Below are positions 1 through 10,196 of a stretch of DNA of 64,000 nt, in pieces (the first letter of the stretch is position 1; the number at the start of each line of letters is the position of its first letter). Both the position numbers and the translations under genes were made by a program. The stretch spans positions 80,956,450 through 81,020,449 of the forward strand of contig OX123187.2 in assembly GCA_944739405.2 (NCBI GenBank). The letters are read 5' to 3'. Origin of the DNA: Euclidia mi. Lineage: Eukaryota; Arthropoda; Insecta; Lepidoptera; Erebidae. Below the pieces are notes generated by a model. The model did no database searches. It worked only from the letters and a program-made list of their open reading frames with translations, and was not told the DNA's origin.

Positions 1-282
1 TAAAGGGCAATTGTCTAAATGGCTTATCGAAAGAGGGTTCTACTCTGTTAAGGAATATTTAAATTATAAATGTTGATCTATTTTTCTTTGCAAGGCTTTT
101 CTATATCTATTGTGTTTTTTGTAACTTCAGTGTAGTAACTTAATTTGGAACTTAATATTTTTGTATGTTCATATATTTGTATGTCATGAACTGAGATGGC
201 TAATGTGCTGGACTTATCTATAATTTACCACCATTGTACAACCACATTTTGACAAATAAATTAATTGAATTTGAATTTGACA
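1..282 (+). mobile_element. 3' end of a Jockey-like LINE
   Basis: The frame from position 2 encodes a short C-terminus ending ...RGFYSVKEYLNYKC and stops at 74-76. It is followed by about 200 bp of untranslated sequence ending in repeated AATTTG. This C-terminus followed by a short oligomeric tail is the usual 3' end of Jockey-type LINE ORF2. The rest of the element lies outside the window. The family name rests on recognition of the terminal peptide, not on an alignment. Confidence 0.6.
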
Positions 283-705
283 ATATTTGTCGCTGTGCAA
301 TTAACACCGGTACTGTTAGTATTTTTTTAGTTCGTAATAATTTGAACTACGTCGGACGTGTCAATTGGCGATAAAAATATTGAGTTTGGATTATTACATG
401 TCACTGTGTGGTTATAAGTATTTGATTTATTAGGCTTGATTAGGTCTATGAAGTGGTTGTTAAATATTTCAGCTATAGTTTTAGGATCTCCAATGATTAT
501 TTATTGTGCTTTATTTGTTCAATTTCTTCTACTGGATGGGTCAATTTATTTTCCTTAATTATTTTCCATGTGGCTTTAGATTTGTTATTAGCTGTATTTA
601 AGTAATGATTGTTTTGTGCGTTCTGTGTCAAGTAAATATTTTTTTATATCTTTTGGTGTAGTTATTGTACTGTATTTTTGAGTTGGGTCTTTGGTAAATC
701 TAGCC
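283..705 (-). pseudogene. Decayed LINE ORF2 linker between endonuclease and RT
   Basis: Read on the minus strand, short frames give pieces such as NNKSKATWKIIKENK, TIAEIFNNHFIDL and SIFLSPIDTSDVV. These match the segment between the APE endonuclease and the RT palm in Jockey/CR1-type ORF2 proteins. The pieces lie in different frames and are split by stops, so the copy is old. It is cut off at 282 by the neighbouring LINE tail and at about 705 by the 3' end of the next minus-strand LINE. Confidence 0.55.
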
Positions 706-1129
706 TGCCATAGATAGATAGATAAATTTTTATTGTGCAAATATAGTTGGTACAATAGCTTAAAATGTAGGTAATAGGTATACAAATAGTAAATGCACAA
801 AGGCGGCCTTATCGCAAAGTGCGATCTCTTCCAGGCAACCTTAGGATGGACAGACTGAAAAAGACAAATTTGATGGTGTAGTGACCAGATATATATGGAC
901 ACTCATAGTTATTTAAATAGAATATACATACATGTGTAAGTATATAGCGCCTATACACACGGCACAACTTGTACATATAATACATAGCTATACATACATA
1001 CATATCCATATTATGGATATGTATATATTCATAATATGGATATGTATGTATATCCATATTATAAAAATAACAAACATAAATAATATAACACTTGACAACC
1101 TTTCAAAATAAATTGAGTCACCAGGACCA

Positions 1130-1262
1130 ATTGTGTGAAACCCGACCCGCGCACCGAGGCGATAAAAACGCGCGGGCATTTGATCGCTATCGCTTTCAAG
1201 TGGCCGGGCAGAAGGGCCGGCGCGGGTTGCGGCGCGGAGCAAACAAGCGGTTATACTGTTGC
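1130..1262. other. GC-rich island inside LINE B
   Basis: A block of about 130 bp is strikingly GC-rich, with many CpG-containing runs, inside AT-rich surroundings. It sits where the sister copy LINE D carries ordinary ORF2 C-terminal coding sequence. It encodes a 60-codon open frame on the plus strand with no recognisable features. It may be an inserted fragment of another element, and I cannot name it. Confidence 0.35.
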
Positions 1263-1321
1263 GTAAAAATATGAGTATTTCGGCCAAGACGTATTGGGAT
1301 CCACTTAAGTCTGGATCGAAA

Positions 1322-2400
1322 TTATGATACATGATCATATTTGCGTAAACCAAAAATGAATCTAATACAGAAGTTTTCGAGACGCTCAAGTTTGTCAAGT
1401 TGGTCCTCATTAAGGTCAAGATAGCTCACATCGGCATAATCGAGTATTGGGAGAAGCAAGGATTGAGCAAGCGCAATCTTGGTGGTTGTGGGAAGAAAGT
1501 TCCGCAGCCTACGCAACGACCCAGCTGAGGCAAACAGCCTTCGACTTGTCTCCTGTATTTGACATCCCCAAGATAAAATTTTATCTAGATAAATCCCCAG
1601 GTTTTAACGTTATCTGAGATAGTTAATATTTTGCCGTCAAACTGAATCTCAGGCAACTGCGACCAGCTGACCTTGGATATCATTATGGAACTGCCAATCA
1701 GAATAATTTGTATTTTGGATGGGTTCAGTTTAAGGCCATAATTTTTACTACACGTACAAATTTGTGCCTGGTCAAAGCTTATATTAGAAAACGCCTCTGA
1801 AATCGGTTCTAGTGGTGCCTGTGAGTATATCTGTAAATAATCTGCGTAAAGGTGGTAGGACGAAAGTAAGTGCTTAGAGATAGAATTTATGAAAATTACG
1901 AATAGTAATGGAGATAGCACGCCACCCAGCGGTACACCGACAGTTGTGTTATACCATGATGAGTACGACTCATCAACGCGTATACGCTGTCGGCGTCCAA
2001 ACAGATCACTATGAAACTAGTCAATTACCGTTGGAGATATGTTAATAGAGCGGAGTATGGCGAGCAGGATGTGGAAATCCACGGTGTTAAATGCGTTGCT
2101 AAAATCAAGTAGGGACAAAAGCGTGAGTTTAGCCTTATCTCATCAGTGATATGAACCAATGCTGTAGTAGTACTATGACCAGGACGGAAACCGGATTGGA
2201 GTGGATTCAGGAGAGCATTCTTGGAAAGGAAAGTACAGTGTTGTGTATGTACAAGACGCTCAAGGACTTTGGAGAGGAATGAAAGTATGGATATAGGACG
2301 GAAGTCAGTAAAGGAAAAGGGCTTGGATTTTTTAGGGCTCGGCACAACTTGTGCATCTTTCCACGCGGATGGAAAGACACCACTGGTAATTGACTAGTTC
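1322..2400 (-). pseudogene. LINE B reverse transcriptase remnant
   Basis: Three open pieces (2025-2345, 1585-1920, 1322-1516) in shifting frames read as successive parts of a LINE RT. In order they show TDFRPISILSFLSKVLERL, then LNPLQSGFRPGHSTTTALV, then the palm with LYADYLQIY, then the thumb with RRLRNFLPTTTKIALAQ. The catalytic box is YADY instead of YADD, so the second metal-binding Asp is lost. The frame breaks and the altered active site mean the gene is dead. LINE D (15920-17290) is the intact reference copy of the same family within this window. Confidence 0.8.
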
Positions 2401-2673
2401 AGGATATGACAAAGGATAGAGAGGGTTTCATCTAGGATAGGTAGGATCATATTTCAACTGATACAGTCATTACCAACAGCATTGGATGATATTGAAATTA
2501 TGCTCTTTTAAACATCACAACCGGAAATAATAATTAGCCATAGTAATTGTGTTTTACGTTTACCACATACCCTATCTCAAAACCATTCAGTTCACTATGA
2601 TTTTCCTGAGGAAGTTCATGTGCATTCGTATAAGATAACCTGAGTAAAAAAATAAACTTGCATACTTGATACT

Positions 2674-3147
2674 TTCTTTTATTTTGCATGTACCCGTGTT
2701 TCGGAGGGTCAGGTATCACCGAAGCATTCCTCGCTACCCCCCGACGGGTATTGGCCTGCCAGATGGTCAGGCGGACCCCGAACAAAACCTCCTTGGCGGA
2801 GGATGAAGGTGTTGGGCTCCGCCGCCAAAACATCCAGCAGCTGCAGAGGATAGGGAGGACGGCAACCTGACAACACCGCATCTCTTCTTCCTCTGCGGCC
2901 CCACCGCAACGCAGCAAATGGTGCGCCCCATTTGATCGGGGGAGATAGGGTGCACAGCAACGCAACACCGCGACACGCCTCTCCTCCCACGACCGCGCCC
3001 GACAGAAGAACTGTCCCTCGCACCCGCCCCTTTGGACGCATCCTGCGCAGGCCTCCGTCAAGCCCACGTGGAGCGTCCACTCCCGGAATCTCGCTTAGCT
3101 TCACCGTGGGTGACCCAACCACGGCTACTGAGCCCTCCCCACGATGT
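2674..3147 (-). mobile_element. GC-rich 5'-truncated retroposon with 12 bp TSD
   Basis: The segment is flanked by perfect copies of ATACTTGATACT at 2662-2673 and 3148-3159. The low-coordinate end reads on the minus strand as an A-rich tail (ATGCAAAATAAAAGAAA), so it is a minus-strand retroposon. The body is GC-rich and contrasts with its surroundings. Open frames of up to 177 codons occur but show no domain I recognise. It may be the 3' region of an R1-type LINE. The insertion call is firm, the family is not. Confidence 0.7.
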
Positions 3148-3159
3148 ATACTTGATACT

Positions 3160-3557
3160 ATGGGTAATGATTTGAATCAATGACCCTGGCTAAATATATT
3201 CTCACTTTAGTAACTAATTTATTCTGTCCCGATGATTAAAGTTCTACCATTGAATTAGAAAAAAAATATCTAGTTATATATATAACCCTCGCTTGTTTCC
3301 TACTTGCGGTTGCCGTTTCGAGCGGCATCTTAAATTCCTTTAAATACCTGCATAAACTTACTGTAGACGTTAATATAGTGTTGCTTTATATTTTCATCAT
3401 CGGCGCCGGGCTAGTGGCACTCAACTGTTTCTCTGTGGTTCTAATCCTCTCTACTATAAGCATTACAAATGGCGACCTTTATAAATGTTGACCTGGATAA
3501 CTATCCAGATATATAGAGTGTCACGAGCTTGATAGACTTGAGAGCTATAGAACTCTG
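3160..3557 (+). other. Presumed 5' leader of LINE A
   Basis: There is no long open frame. An ATG at 3470 opens a short frame interrupted by TAG 15 codons later, and the endonuclease frame becomes open from about 3558. The stretch is probably the LINE A 5' UTR plus a decayed ORF start. The exact left boundary of the element is not visible. Confidence 0.4.
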
Positions 3558-4505
3558 TTGACAGCGAGGTACAGATTTAAGACTCTAACATTTAATATTC
3601 GTAGTATACAACGCAACTTTAATGCCTTCTGTGTTGCTTTGAAGCGACTAAATATTATGTTCGATGTTATTATACTTACGGAATGTGGGTTGACAGTCTC
3701 TGTTATCAGGCAAATCCAAGGTTACATTGCGTACTTCACAAAACACAATATTAATCAATGCGGGGGTGTGGCGGTATACGTTAGAAATTGCTGGAATGTG
3801 ACAGTTTCTGAGCCCCTTTTGCAAGATGCAGAATCGCTGTTGGTGGAATTTTCAAACAGCGTATCTTTGATCGCCATTTATCGGTCACCATCATTTAGAC
3901 AGATCGAAAACTTTGTATACTCCCTAGACACAGTGCTTAGGAAAGTTAGTAAATACGCAATGATAATAGTAACTGGAGACATTAATATAAATCTTTTATC
4001 CCACTTTGACGTTCCTAGGTCAGAATACTTATGTCTAATGTCGGTGCATGGCCTAAAACCAGCTGTCCTCAAACCTACACGGCTAAAATCATGCTTGGAC
4101 CACATATTCCTCAAAGTCAAATACACAAGCGCCTTAATTGTAGTCTGTGATATCGATATCACTGACCATCGCATGGTAATGATGGGATGCGACACGTGCG
4201 ATCCTACCGATAAAAGATATCAAAGTCGTATCATTAAGAAGATTAGTGTTTCTGAATTAATTGAGGAGTTGAGGTATACTGACTGGAGTAGTGTAACATC
4301 AGAATCAAATGTAGATATAGCTGTTGATGAATTTCAAGAAATCTTATCTAAAATTATAAATAAACACACTATAGAAAATAAAATTAGCAGATCAAGATTC
4401 ATTTGGAAACCTTGGCTAATACCCTGTCTTGTCCGTTGCATGAATCACTGGGATAAACTCCACCTAAAGGTCAAAAAGAATCCGAATGATACTATGAAAA
4501 GATAA
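3558..4505 (+). pseudogene. LINE A APE endonuclease domain (ORF2 N-terminus)
   Basis: The frame of about 315 codons carries the apurinic-like endonuclease that nicks target DNA for target-primed reverse transcription. Visible signatures in order are LTFNIRSIQRN, ILTECGLT (the Glu region), GGVAVYVRN, VTGDININL (the catalytic Asp/Asn) and ITDHRMV (the terminal Asp-His). The residues after that are the start of the linker to RT. The frame ends at 4505 because a 93 bp retroposon sits immediately downstream. The same linker resumes in broken frames after 4622. It belongs to a CR1/Jockey-group LINE without a visible RNase H. ORF2 as a whole is dead. Confidence 0.75.
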
Positions 4506-4516
4506 ATTTATACTCG

Positions 4517-4609
4517 TTTATTATATTATATTACTATTTCGTTGCAGATGGCGTTCCGTAGTCTCTGCCTACCCCTCCGGGAAACAGGCGTGAGTCTATG
4601 TATGTATGT
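4517..4609 (+). mobile_element. 93 bp 5'-truncated LINE tail in LINE A
   Basis: The insert is flanked by AATTTATACTCG at 4505-4516 and 4610-4621. It ends in TATG repeats. From about 4540 it matches the 3' end of the LINE fragment at 53300-53532, including the shared CTACCCCTCCGGGAAACAGG block. It is a dead-on-arrival insertion into the endonuclease-RT linker of LINE A. Confidence 0.8.
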
Positions 4610-4621
4610 AATTTATACTCG

Positions 4622-5344
4622 CCATAGGATTTTTTTTTCACAAGCTTAAAAAAGATTACGAGAGTAAAAAACTAGAAGAAACTAAATCGAATAATGGAAT
4701 ATAGAATTATGAAAGACAATTAGAAATATTACCGAGTATACCACTAACAAAAATGCTTCAAGTGAACTGCTAAAATACAAATCAACTGAATTGGACGACT
4801 CGGTAAACGAATGTAATGATAAGTTTCTCCATCTGGCAAAAATCAAGCACTTAAGATTATTTCTGAAACCAATGAAAATTTGGAAGCAATGACACTAAAA
4901 CAGCAACTTCGTGTAGCGCTCATAGCGAGACTTGGCTTGCCGTTCGTAACAGATCGACAAAGTTAAGCAACGCTTGCGCAGGTTACCAGTTGGATGTGTG
5001 ACCGTGTGTTGCATTTTCATCTGAGCGCTACCGTGCTTCGGAGGGCACGTAAAGCTGTCGGTCCCGGCTCTTGTCTATGGATAAGGGTCGTTAGGCCATG
5101 TCGGAGGCCTTTGGGCGGTCTGAAAACTCCGACACCAGAGTTGGCCACACACTCACACGAAAAACAAACAAAAGCAACTTCGTGAACCTCTCGGCACTTC
5201 CTTTTTTATGCAGTCAACCGATCTTTTCGAGATTGATCAGTCACGGGTCTTAAAAGTAACATATCACCTGGATTGGATGGTTTCACCTCGGATCTCATTA
5301 AACAAATTAAGAACGAAATTTTGCTTCCGCTTAACTATATTTTT
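4622..5344 (+). pseudogene. LINE A ORF2 linker, interrupted by a SINE
   Basis: Short frames resume the LINE A protein after the 93 bp insertion, for example KLKKDYESKKLEETKSNN and LPSIPLTK. After the 5S-type SINE (4914-5172) they give SPGLDGFTSDLIKQIKNEI, the start of the RT palm. The frames are shifted relative to each other and contain stops. The stretch ends at the target duplication of the RTE insertion (5333-5344). Confidence 0.6.
4914..5172 (+). mobile_element. 5S rRNA-derived SINE
   Basis: The insert is flanked by perfect 12 bp copies of AGCAACTTCGTG at 4902-4913 and 5173-5184. Its first 100 bases follow 5S rRNA: a stretch with AAAGTTAAGCAACGC, then GGTTACCAGTTGGATG and TGTGACC. These correspond to the internal box A, intermediate element and box C of the 5S promoter. 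The rest is a body with a GGAGGCCTTTGGGCGG block and an A-rich end. Transcription would be by RNA polymerase III from a type 1 internal promoter. A second, decayed copy of the head lies at 46040-46095. Confidence 0.75.
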
Positions 5345-6375
5345 CTACCGGGAGTTCAACATTCGACTACTCAAAGGTGATTGTGGTTGATTGTGTCAGA
5401 CGGGAATGCTTATGGAAGATCCTAGTGGAAATGGGAATACCCAGGCACATCATCAGTCTCATCGCAAAGCTCTACCAAGATGGCAATACTGTTGTAAAGG
5501 TCAATAATACTCTGTCGAAGCCGTTTAAGCCTCAAAAAGGTGTAAGACAAGGGTGTATTCTGTCTCCAATTCTCTTCAACATCTACAGAGATTATATCAT
5601 GAGACGGGCTCTTGACGGGTGGGAAGGTGGAATCTCAATTGGAGGCAAAAAAATCAGCAACTTGCGATATGCAGATGACACTACTCTCTTCGCGTCGTCA
5701 GAGCAGGAATTGGCTGAACTGTTATCCAGAGTGAAGAGCGCGAGTGATTCAGTTGGCCTCAAAATTAACAAAGCGAAGACTAAGGTGTTGGTAGTAGACC
5801 GACCAGGCGCACTGACGCGCTCCCATGAGCTCAAGGAATGACTAAACTCACTAAGATATGGAAAGATCGCAACTTATCCCGTAAGACTAAAGTGAGGCTG
5901 GTACGAACACTGGTGTACTCAATTTTCTTTTATGGCGCCGAATCCTGGACTATAAGAAAATCAGAGAGAGCGCGGATTGGTGCCTTCAAAATGTGGTGTT
6001 GTAGGCGAATGTTGCGCATTCTTTGGACCGCATATCGTACCAACGTGTCAATTCTTACGGAGCTCAGAATAACTATGAGGCTATCTACTATCTGTTTCCA
6101 GCGAATACTTAGGTATTTCGGAAACATAGCTCGCAGGACCCCTGACAACCTAGAAAAGCTGATAGTAGTTGGGCAGGTCGACGGGAAAAGACCACGCGGT
6201 CGCTCGCCTACCCGTTGGTCAGACGCAGTCAAACATTACACCGCCCTCCCAATACTTGCAGCTTTAAAGACCGCCGAGGACAGGAACAAGTGGAAAATGT
6301 AATCCAAGAAGTGATCAAAGATTACACTTCTACTGGACACGACCTTCATCAATGAAGACAGCGACTAAGCAGAAG
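5345..6375 (+). mobile_element. RTE-type LINE inserted in LINE A
   Basis: Identical 12 bp flanks (AACTATATTTTT at 5333-5344 and 6376-6387) bound a 5'-truncated, plus-strand LINE. LINE A RT sequence resumes directly afterwards. The 3' end is short and ends GACTAAGCAGAAG, typical of RTE-group elements, which lack a long poly(A). Confidence 0.8.
5377..6302 (+). pseudogene. RTE-type reverse transcriptase, two frames
   Basis: The first frame (5377-5841) starts inside the RT palm and shows RRECLWKILVEMGIPRHII, then KGVRQGCILSPILFNIY and the catalytic LRYADDTTLF, so the YADD box is intact. The second frame (5838-6302) holds the thumb and C-terminal region with VYSIFFYGAESWTIRKSE, GKRPRGRSPTRW and AEDRNKW, which are hallmarks of RTE proteins. 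Residues expected between the two frames (after VLVVDRPGAL and before MTKLTKIWKD) are missing, so there is an internal deletion with frameshift near 5835. The endonuclease domain is absent because the copy is 5' truncated. Confidence 0.8.
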
Positions 6376-6387
6376 AACTATATTTTT

Positions 6388-7822
6388 AACCTTAGCTTTA
6401 GTACTCGGCTTTTCCGCAATAAGTGGGAAGTAGCACAGGTCACACCAATTTACAAGTGCGGACTTAAACAAGATCTCGCTAATTATTGTCCTATATCTCT
6501 TCTTAGTACATTTTCAAAAATTCTTGAAAAGTTAGTCAACAAACGACTTACTTCCTACCTAACTACTAATAATAATAATATCCAGCAAGCAATTTGGTTT
6601 TAGACTTGGCAAATCCACGGAGGACGCCGTAAGTCTTTTAACTAAAGAAGTGACCTCGCGTCTTGATAACAACGAAAAGTGCATCGGTGTATTTTTAGAC
6701 GTTACTGAAGCTTTTGACACGGTAGCAAGACCTATACTACTTAAAAAACTAAAGGCTGTCGGTATCAGGGGTCCACCACTACAATGGTTTGAATCATACC
6801 TAACCGGTAGAAGTCAATGCGTAAAAGTAGGGGATCACGTCTGTCTGGATAATATAGAATTTGTTGTTCCACAGGGAAGTGTTCTTGGACCAATTCTCTT
6901 CAATATTTACATTGATAATATTCAAAGGGCTATTTCACAAAACGCCGAAGTTATCAGCTACACCGATGACACGGTCGTCATATTCCACAGCAAGTACTGG
7001 AAAACAGTCCATGAAGTCGCTCAAAATAGTCTGACTGGCATTAAGAACCGGTTTGTGATAAACCTGCTTTCTTTAATCGTACATAAAACTAACTATATCT
7101 GTTTCCGTAAAACACAGGCATCGGCACCAAAACATTTTTATCAACTCAAGTTTCATAAAACGACCTGCACCAGCTGTCACTGCACATGCCAAGAAATTAA
7201 ACAAGTTACATTCCTCAAGTACCTGGGAGTTGTAACTGACCAGCATCTTGACTTTAAGTCACATGTTGAGATAGTAGCTAAGCTTGTAAGAAAGCTAATT
7301 CATATTATGAAGCTGCTCCACAATTCGGCAAATGGGAGAGTCTTACATCTAGTATATGTAGCCCTATGTGAGTCAGTTGTTGGCTATTGCATTATAGTGT
7401 GGGGCGGCGTCGGCACAACCACTATGACTAACCTGGAAAGAGCACAAAGATCAGTGCTGAAAGTAATGTACCGTAAGCCCTTTAGATATCCTATAGACAG
7501 TTTATACAGAGAAGCGTCGGTTTTAAACGTGCGGCTTTTGTATATTCTAAAATTAGTACTGAAACAGCATAAAAAGCCTTGCAGTCCGATGAGTATCCTC
7601 AATTTCAACGTAGACGAGTATATAGATGTTCCAAGTTGTAGTGCATAGCAGTTTTGCTCAGCATATGCAGGAATTTATGCTTGTGTACATTTATAACAAA
7701 GTGAGAAAAATATGTGACATAAGAAATTTAACGATAAAGCAACTAAAATTTGCCATTACCAAGTGGCTGATGGGTCTTTCGTATTCTTACATCGAAACAT
7801 TTGTAAGAGTCCAGTCTTGATC
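6388..7822 (+). pseudogene. LINE A reverse transcriptase
   Basis: RT resumes with NKWEVAQVTPIYKCG and ANYCPISLLSTFSKILEKL up to 6603. A frameshift follows near 6600, and then a long open part (6650-7648) carries FLDVTEAFDTVARPILLKKL, VPQGSVLGPILFNIYIDNI and the active site SYTDDTVV. The box reads YTDD instead of YADD, and both Asp are kept. The thumb (VTFLKYLGVV) and C-terminal region (LERAQRSVLKVMYRK) follow. The last 60 codons lie in another frame after about 7630. No RNase H is present, as expected for CR1/Jockey-group elements. Confidence 0.8.
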
Positions 7823-7831
7823 AAGCACACG

Positions 7832-7886
7832 AGCAAACAAACACACACACACATACACACACAACACACACACACACACACACATA

Positions 7887-7929
<43 letters not shown>

Positions 7930-7945
7930 GCACGCACGCACGCAC
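7832..7945. repeat. CA/CACG microsatellite
   Basis: A run of CA dinucleotides is interrupted by AA, AT and CG and ends in four CACG-type units. It lies just behind the LINE A ORF2 stop and is part of the element's 3' untranslated region. Open frames across it are only low-complexity artefacts. Confidence 0.9.
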
Positions 7946-8347
7946 TTTAAACAATATAGTAGTTATAGTTGTTAGTATTTCTTTTGTTTTATTTTTCCGT
8001 GAATTTTTTGCATGATTTCACGGTATCTATTTTTAATCTTTCTTTATAATTTTGTTAATTTTACTTTATTTTTCAAGCTATGTTTTTCCTTTGTTATTAA
8101 TTTTAACTCATTCACATTTTGCATATTTCTTTGTTTTAGTTTGCATGTTACAATATAACACACATTGGAGCTACATAATCTGGTCAACATCACTTTTTGG
8201 ACTTCACGAGATAGGCTTGACCTAGTGTGAAGTCCACTAGTAAATAAGCTTAATATCCAAATGTGCCTTTTTATGTTATATTCAATAGAATGATGTATGT
8301 TTATGGAAATGTAAGAAATACTATGTAGTAAATAAATTATTATTATT
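7946..8347 (+). mobile_element. LINE A 3' untranslated region and ATT tail
   Basis: AT-rich sequence without coding capacity ends in GTAGTAAATAAATTATTATTATTAT at about 8345. The trinucleotide tail marks the 3' end of LINE A. Confidence 0.55.
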
Positions 8348-8596
8348 ATAGTAGAATTTAATTATGCCATTAAAACTCAACGTGGCCTTAACGTTCTACA
8401 GTAAAAAGTCCTCAGATAATGTGAAAACATATATTATAAATATTGTAAATACATTCGTCTATAGTATTAAGTATTGCGTATTCAAATTATTTATCACTTA
8501 AAAAATACAATCATAGGAAATTACCGACCAATTAAAAAAAATATAAACTATTTTTATTTATTCAACTCGTTATTAGGTATATTAAACCTTATAATT
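8348..8596. other. Unassigned AT-rich spacer
   Basis: No coding frame or known repeat is recognised between the tail of LINE A and the 3' tail of LINE D. Confidence 0.5.
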
Positions 8597-8639
8597 TATT
8601 TATTTATTTATACTTTATTGTACACTTATACATACATTA
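8597..8639 (-). mobile_element. 3' terminal piece of LINE D
   Basis: On the minus strand this is TAATGTATGTATAAGTGTAC followed by AATAAAG and a TAAA/AAAT repeat tail. It is separated from the rest of LINE D (15605 onwards) by gypsy-1. ATTA is present at 8636-8639 and again at 15605-15608, which shows that the two pieces were contiguous before the insertion. Confidence 0.75.
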
Positions 8640-9014
8640 TGTCGCACGAGTGATTGATTTCCACGGGGTAGCCGGGATCGATCACTCGCCGAGCAATTAA
8701 AGAGAGATAATTAGGTTGGCTTACGGGAAATAAATAAAAAAATATCACCAGGAAAGTTTAAACTCGCGTTATAATTCCAGTTATACACATACACAGAAGA
8801 GACTATTATCCAGGGCGTGAGCGACGTTGTTGGCACTTCACAGGTCTTCAGATGGGGTACTCAGCTTTGGTCGTGTTGTCCCGGAGCAAAAAGGGCCAAA
8901 CCACGTGTGTCCCCGGTATATATAAGGCCGGCGAGGAGGAGGGGGTGAGCGGGGCGCCCCACTGCTGTGCGTCACTCGTAGCGAGGCTCGCGGGCGCCGG
9001 GGCACGACGTCACA
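8640..9014 (-). repeat. gypsy-1 3' LTR
   Basis: 375 bp, nearly identical to 15230-15604. It contains a TATATATAAGG stretch on plus (TTATATATA on minus) that could serve as a TATA box, followed by GC-rich sequence toward the TG end at 9014. Confidence 0.93.
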
Positions 9015-9016
9015 CA

Positions 9017-9027
9017 CCCCCCCCGTT
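9017..9027 (-). promoter_or_regulatory. gypsy-1 polypurine tract
   Basis: The minus strand reads AAC followed by eight G just inside the 3' LTR. A purine run at this place primes plus-strand DNA synthesis in LTR elements. Confidence 0.7.
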
Positions 9028-10196
9028 AGGCCGGGATTTTCCCTAAGGAAAATTCCCTAGCCCAACGGGCGTAGCAGCCCTGAAGATACTCCCTGAAATT
9101 AGAGAAAACAAGGGTATGAGTACCTTGAACAAGTGACAACCCTATACGCTAATTAGGATACCTAAATAATAATGACCCACGCTTGCATTCTTCACGCGTA
9201 CAACGGCAGTCTGAATTTGAACATAAACATTTATCATTCATAATTCATCACACATACCTACATGTAAATGCCAAGGCCAGTGTAATAGCTTAATATTAAA
9301 GATAACAATCTATGGAGAAGCGCTTAGGGTAATTATTAGGTAATAATGATTTGTAGATATAAGAAACTTGATCTAGCCCTACTACTTAAAAATCTTGGGT
9401 TCGGCCTTTGCCACTAGATAAGTAAACTTTTTGAATATAGTTAGGTATAACAACAGATTTTTCGTAACGATGAACAAAAATAATATAAGCCGCAGACACG
9501 ACCGGACCGCTCAATGTCAAAGGAAAGAAATTAATAAATATTTTGCTCTAATTAATAACTAGAACACGACCAGTAACCACCTTTTGAATGTAAACAATGG
9601 TGAGTCATTAGTTAGGCACTTATTTATCGGCGCGTCGCTGAGTGAACGCGCGTGCGTCATAACGACAACTAGGTACGATCTAAATGGTAGGTACTATTCG
9701 ACTGTTGCGAGCTCGCGACGCACGGTTAATCACCATGATCGTTTATAAAGTACCTATAATAACAATTTGATTATGGAATTTATACAGAATTAAGAATAAC
9801 AACAGAACTTCAGAACAAGGCACGGCGAAAAACAATACGCCAATCAAGATGCATTTCAACAGTTAGATTTGTGGAAAGAAAATACACATGCGAGAATCGA
9901 ACCACAGACCGATCCGACAACAACTTTTTAACCACTGAGCCATAACTGATAGTTAGATAAACAACAGATTCTTTGTAACAATATTACATGTAATAAACTT
10001 TATTACAATTTATAACTGAAACATTTATTCATTTTATGTTAGCATGTTTACATAAATCATTAACACAACACAATGCATTATCTTGTGAGCTTCGACTCGA
10101 AAACAAAAGAACCATTGTTGGCCTTCACAAATAATTATGTAGGTAATTATAACTTTGTAAAGATATGCGCCTTACATTGTTGTTTTTATACTTTTA
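9028..10196 (-). other. gypsy-1 non-coding segment between pol and 3' LTR
   Basis: No open frame of note and no env domain could be found in about 1.17 kb. It contains a tRNA-like SINE head (9870-9955). A diverged direct repeat (about 37 bp) at 9438-9476 and 9950-9988 could be the flanks of an inserted element of about 510 bp. Confidence 0.5.
9870..9955 (-). repeat. tRNA-derived SINE head
   Basis: On the minus strand a box A-like TGGCTCAGTGG and a box B GGTTCGATTC lie about 30 bp apart, the spacing of a polymerase III type 2 promoter. The folded tRNA is not preserved, so this is a SINE head and not a tRNA gene. Confidence 0.5.

Larger units (their letters stand above)
706..2520 (-). mobile_element. 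LINE B: degraded non-LTR retrotransposon
   Basis: The minus-strand 3' end lies at 706-860, with a GATA-rich tail (TATC on minus), an AATAAA and a conserved block ending near 870. RT remains follow upstream. The family is the same as LINE D, which carries a similar 3' block at 15640-15670 and about 80% similar RT peptides. The 870-1320 part does not align with LINE D and looks like inserted or rearranged DNA. The 5' end fades out near 2520. Confidence 0.65.

Noticed and set aside
2534..3183. Long open frames on both strands in the GC-rich segment (up to 177 codons)
   Set aside because: GC-rich DNA has few stops by chance. The frames cross the target duplications and show no domain.
7756..7975. 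Frames of 60-70 codons over the CA repeat
   Set aside because: Low-complexity translation of a microsatellite.
8852..9046. Open frame in the gypsy-1 LTR
   Set aside because: GC-rich LTR sequence; it runs out of the LTR and resembles no protein.
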